From contig JACQOB010000112.1 of NCBI GenBank assembly GCA_016202745.1, positions 1 to 5,374 of the forward strand: DNA of 5,374 bases, written 5' to 3'. The position numbers and the translations under genes were made by a program. This document shows positions 4,990-5,374 of the stretch, one piece after another. This stretch comes from Candidatus Aenigmatarchaeota archaeon (GTDB lineage Archaea; Aenigmatarchaeota; Aenigmatarchaeia; QMZP01). A model generated the notes under the pieces. The model worked only from the letters and a program-made list of their open reading frames with translations, did no database searches and was not told where the DNA came from. The first letter of the stretch is position 1; every line of letters begins with the position of its first letter.

Positions 4990-4994
4990 TTTTT
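4990..4994 (+). terminator. Possible oligo-T terminator after the CARDB gene
   Basis: A run of five T lies 66 bp past the stop codon with no strong hairpin before it. Archaeal polymerase can stop at such tracts, but the run is short. The rest of 4925-5062 shows no open frame or RNA gene that I can support. Confidence 0.3.
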
Positions 4995-5001
4995 GAGGGA
5001 G

Positions 5002-5014
5002 TAAAAATAGAAAA
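5002..5014 (-). terminator. U-rich terminator of the 27-aa gene
   Basis: On the minus strand this reads TTTTCTATTTTTA, preceded by a pyrimidine tract (CTTTCTTTCCCCC), about 50 bp past the stop at 5063. U-rich tracts of this kind end archaeal transcripts. Confidence 0.45.
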
Positions 5015-5062
5015 GGGGGAAAGAAAGCAATCATAAGTTTTGTCCCCAAGACGTTTCAGCCA

Positions 5063-5146
5063 TTACCACTCTTCTTCAGCTTCTTCCTCTTCAGTTTCCC
5101 GCTTCTTCCTTGCGGGAGCTTTTGCAGCTTTTCTCTTAACAGCCAT
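5063..5146 (-). CDS. Charge-split 27-aa peptide
   Basis: This very short gene encodes a peptide with an extreme layout. Residues 4-16 hold eight Lys/Arg among Ala and Pro, residues 17-26 hold eight Glu with one Thr and one Ala, and the last residue is Trp27. Basic and acidic charges therefore balance exactly. Support for the gene comes from a GGAGGT Shine-Dalgarno ending 8 bases before the ATG, a TATA box 51 bp upstream (leader of roughly 24 nt), and a U-rich tract downstream. The basic half resembles the Lys/Ala/Pro tails of small nucleic-acid-binding proteins, and the Glu half could contact basic partners or mimic nucleic acid. No family is recognised and the role is unknown. It is the only gene here with a clear leader and Shine-Dalgarno start, which suggests strong translation. 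Confidence 0.65.
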   Translation of the reverse strand: MAVKRKAAKAPARKKRETEEEEAEEEW

Positions 5147-5154
5147 TTGAACCA

Positions 5155-5160
5155 ACCTCC
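5155..5160 (-). promoter_or_regulatory. Shine-Dalgarno site of the 27-aa gene
   Basis: The minus strand reads GGAGGT, the full archaeal consensus core, 8 bases before the ATG at 5146. It is the main reason to believe so short a frame is translated. Confidence 0.7.
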
Positions 5161-5194
5161 AAGAATTGAAGTTAATAATATTACCAGCCGCCGG

Positions 5195-5202
5195 TATAAA
5201 AG
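5195..5202 (-). promoter_or_regulatory. TATA box of the 27-aa gene
   Basis: The minus strand reads CTTTTATA, predicting a start site near 5170-5173 and a leader of about 24-27 nt containing the Shine-Dalgarno. Read in the other direction the element is TATAAAAG and could in principle also drive plus-strand transcription from about 5221-5225. Confidence 0.6.
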
Positions 5203-5218
5203 CTTGTGGCAACTTCTT

Positions 5219-5374
5219 TTACAGGAGCAAACATGGGCTGTCAGCCAATTCTATTGGATACCCATAAACGGCAGCTAATGCTTTTACGGCTAAAGCAGCG
5301 GCGGGTGACGAGTCTGCTGGGCTGTGTTGGCCAAAGCAGAAGCTAATCCAAATGAAAAATAAAGGGAAAAAGAA
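5219..5374 (-). CDS. Possible 3' end of a gene running off the window
   Basis: On the minus strand one frame is open from the window edge to a TAA at 5219-5221 (51 codons), with no Met start inside. The peptide opens with a hydrophobic Phe/Ile stretch and continues through an Ala-rich helix to P-I-E-L-A-D-S-P-C-L-L-L. The stop is followed directly by the promoter of the 27-aa gene, as expected in a compact tandem layout. Against it, codons such as TTA, TTG and ATA are unlike the window's main genes, and a frame of this length is not rare by chance. The same stretch has hairpin potential, so it may instead be non-coding. Confidence 0.22.
   Translation of the reverse strand, partial: FFFPLFFIWISFCFGQHSPADSSPAAALAVKALAAVYGYPIELADSPCLLL
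5233..5340. other. Hairpin-rich stretch, possible structured RNA
   Basis: Several inverted repeats follow one another. ATGGG (5233-5237) pairs with CCCAT (5261-5265), enclosing CCAAT (5245-5249) with ATTGG (5253-5257). GCTTT (5280-5284) pairs with AAAGC (5292-5296). TCTGCT (5313-5318) pairs with AGCAGA (5335-5340), enclosing GGC/GCC (5320-5322 / 5330-5332). I could not match it to tRNA, 5S, SRP, RNase P or a known riboswitch. The strand is undetermined. Confidence 0.25.

Noticed and set aside
5233..5346. 37-codon plus-strand frame with an AGGAG upstream
   Set aside because: Its codons (CGG for Arg, CTA/TTG/TTA for Leu) are unlike the real genes here, and the peptide has no recognisable pattern. 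The AGGAG alone is weak support.

Overview
The window looks archaeal. Five genes or operons have a TATA-type element centred 25.5-26.5 bp upstream of their start codon, which implies leaderless mRNAs. Arginine is mostly AGG, an archaeal DUF357 protein is present, and the toxin-antitoxin pair is an AbrB-type VapBC. The compact layout, small orphan genes and surface-anchored CARDB protein would fit a small-genome (for example DPANN-like) archaeon, but the sequence does not fix the lineage.

Layout. At the left, a flavin-reductase-like gene (4-570, +) converges on a three-gene minus-strand operon of unrecognised proteins (138, 67 and 214 aa, 1859 down to 580) with 6-8 bp gaps. Next (about 1916-2534) is a DUF357 locus that appears rearranged. 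It holds an intact DUF357 gene (-), an AT-richer 85-aa orphan (+), and a detached DUF357 3' end (-). The intact gene and the detached end share a 27-bp direct repeat with one mismatch. This could be a small insertion into the 3' end of a DUF357 gene or a decayed tandem duplication. The orphan itself aligns without gaps to the DUF357 signature residues.

A vapB-vapC operon follows (3211 down to 2560, -). Its promoter carries a perfect 10-bp inverted repeat centred exactly on the TATA box, a strong candidate for the autoregulatory operator. Divergent from it is a 534-aa secreted, C-terminally membrane-anchored protein (3320-4924, +). It has three CARDB-like beta domains, each with one cysteine pair at almost constant spacing, then a fourth beta domain and a transmembrane helix. 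Its promoter also has a TATA-centred inverted repeat.

The right end holds a 27-aa charge-split peptide gene (5063-5146, -) with a good Shine-Dalgarno site and TATA box. The last 150 bases have hairpin potential and an open frame running off the window, and I cannot resolve them. The unrelated modules do not form an obvious pathway. The best-supported functional units are the self-regulated VapBC pair, the surface protein, and the three-gene unknown operon.
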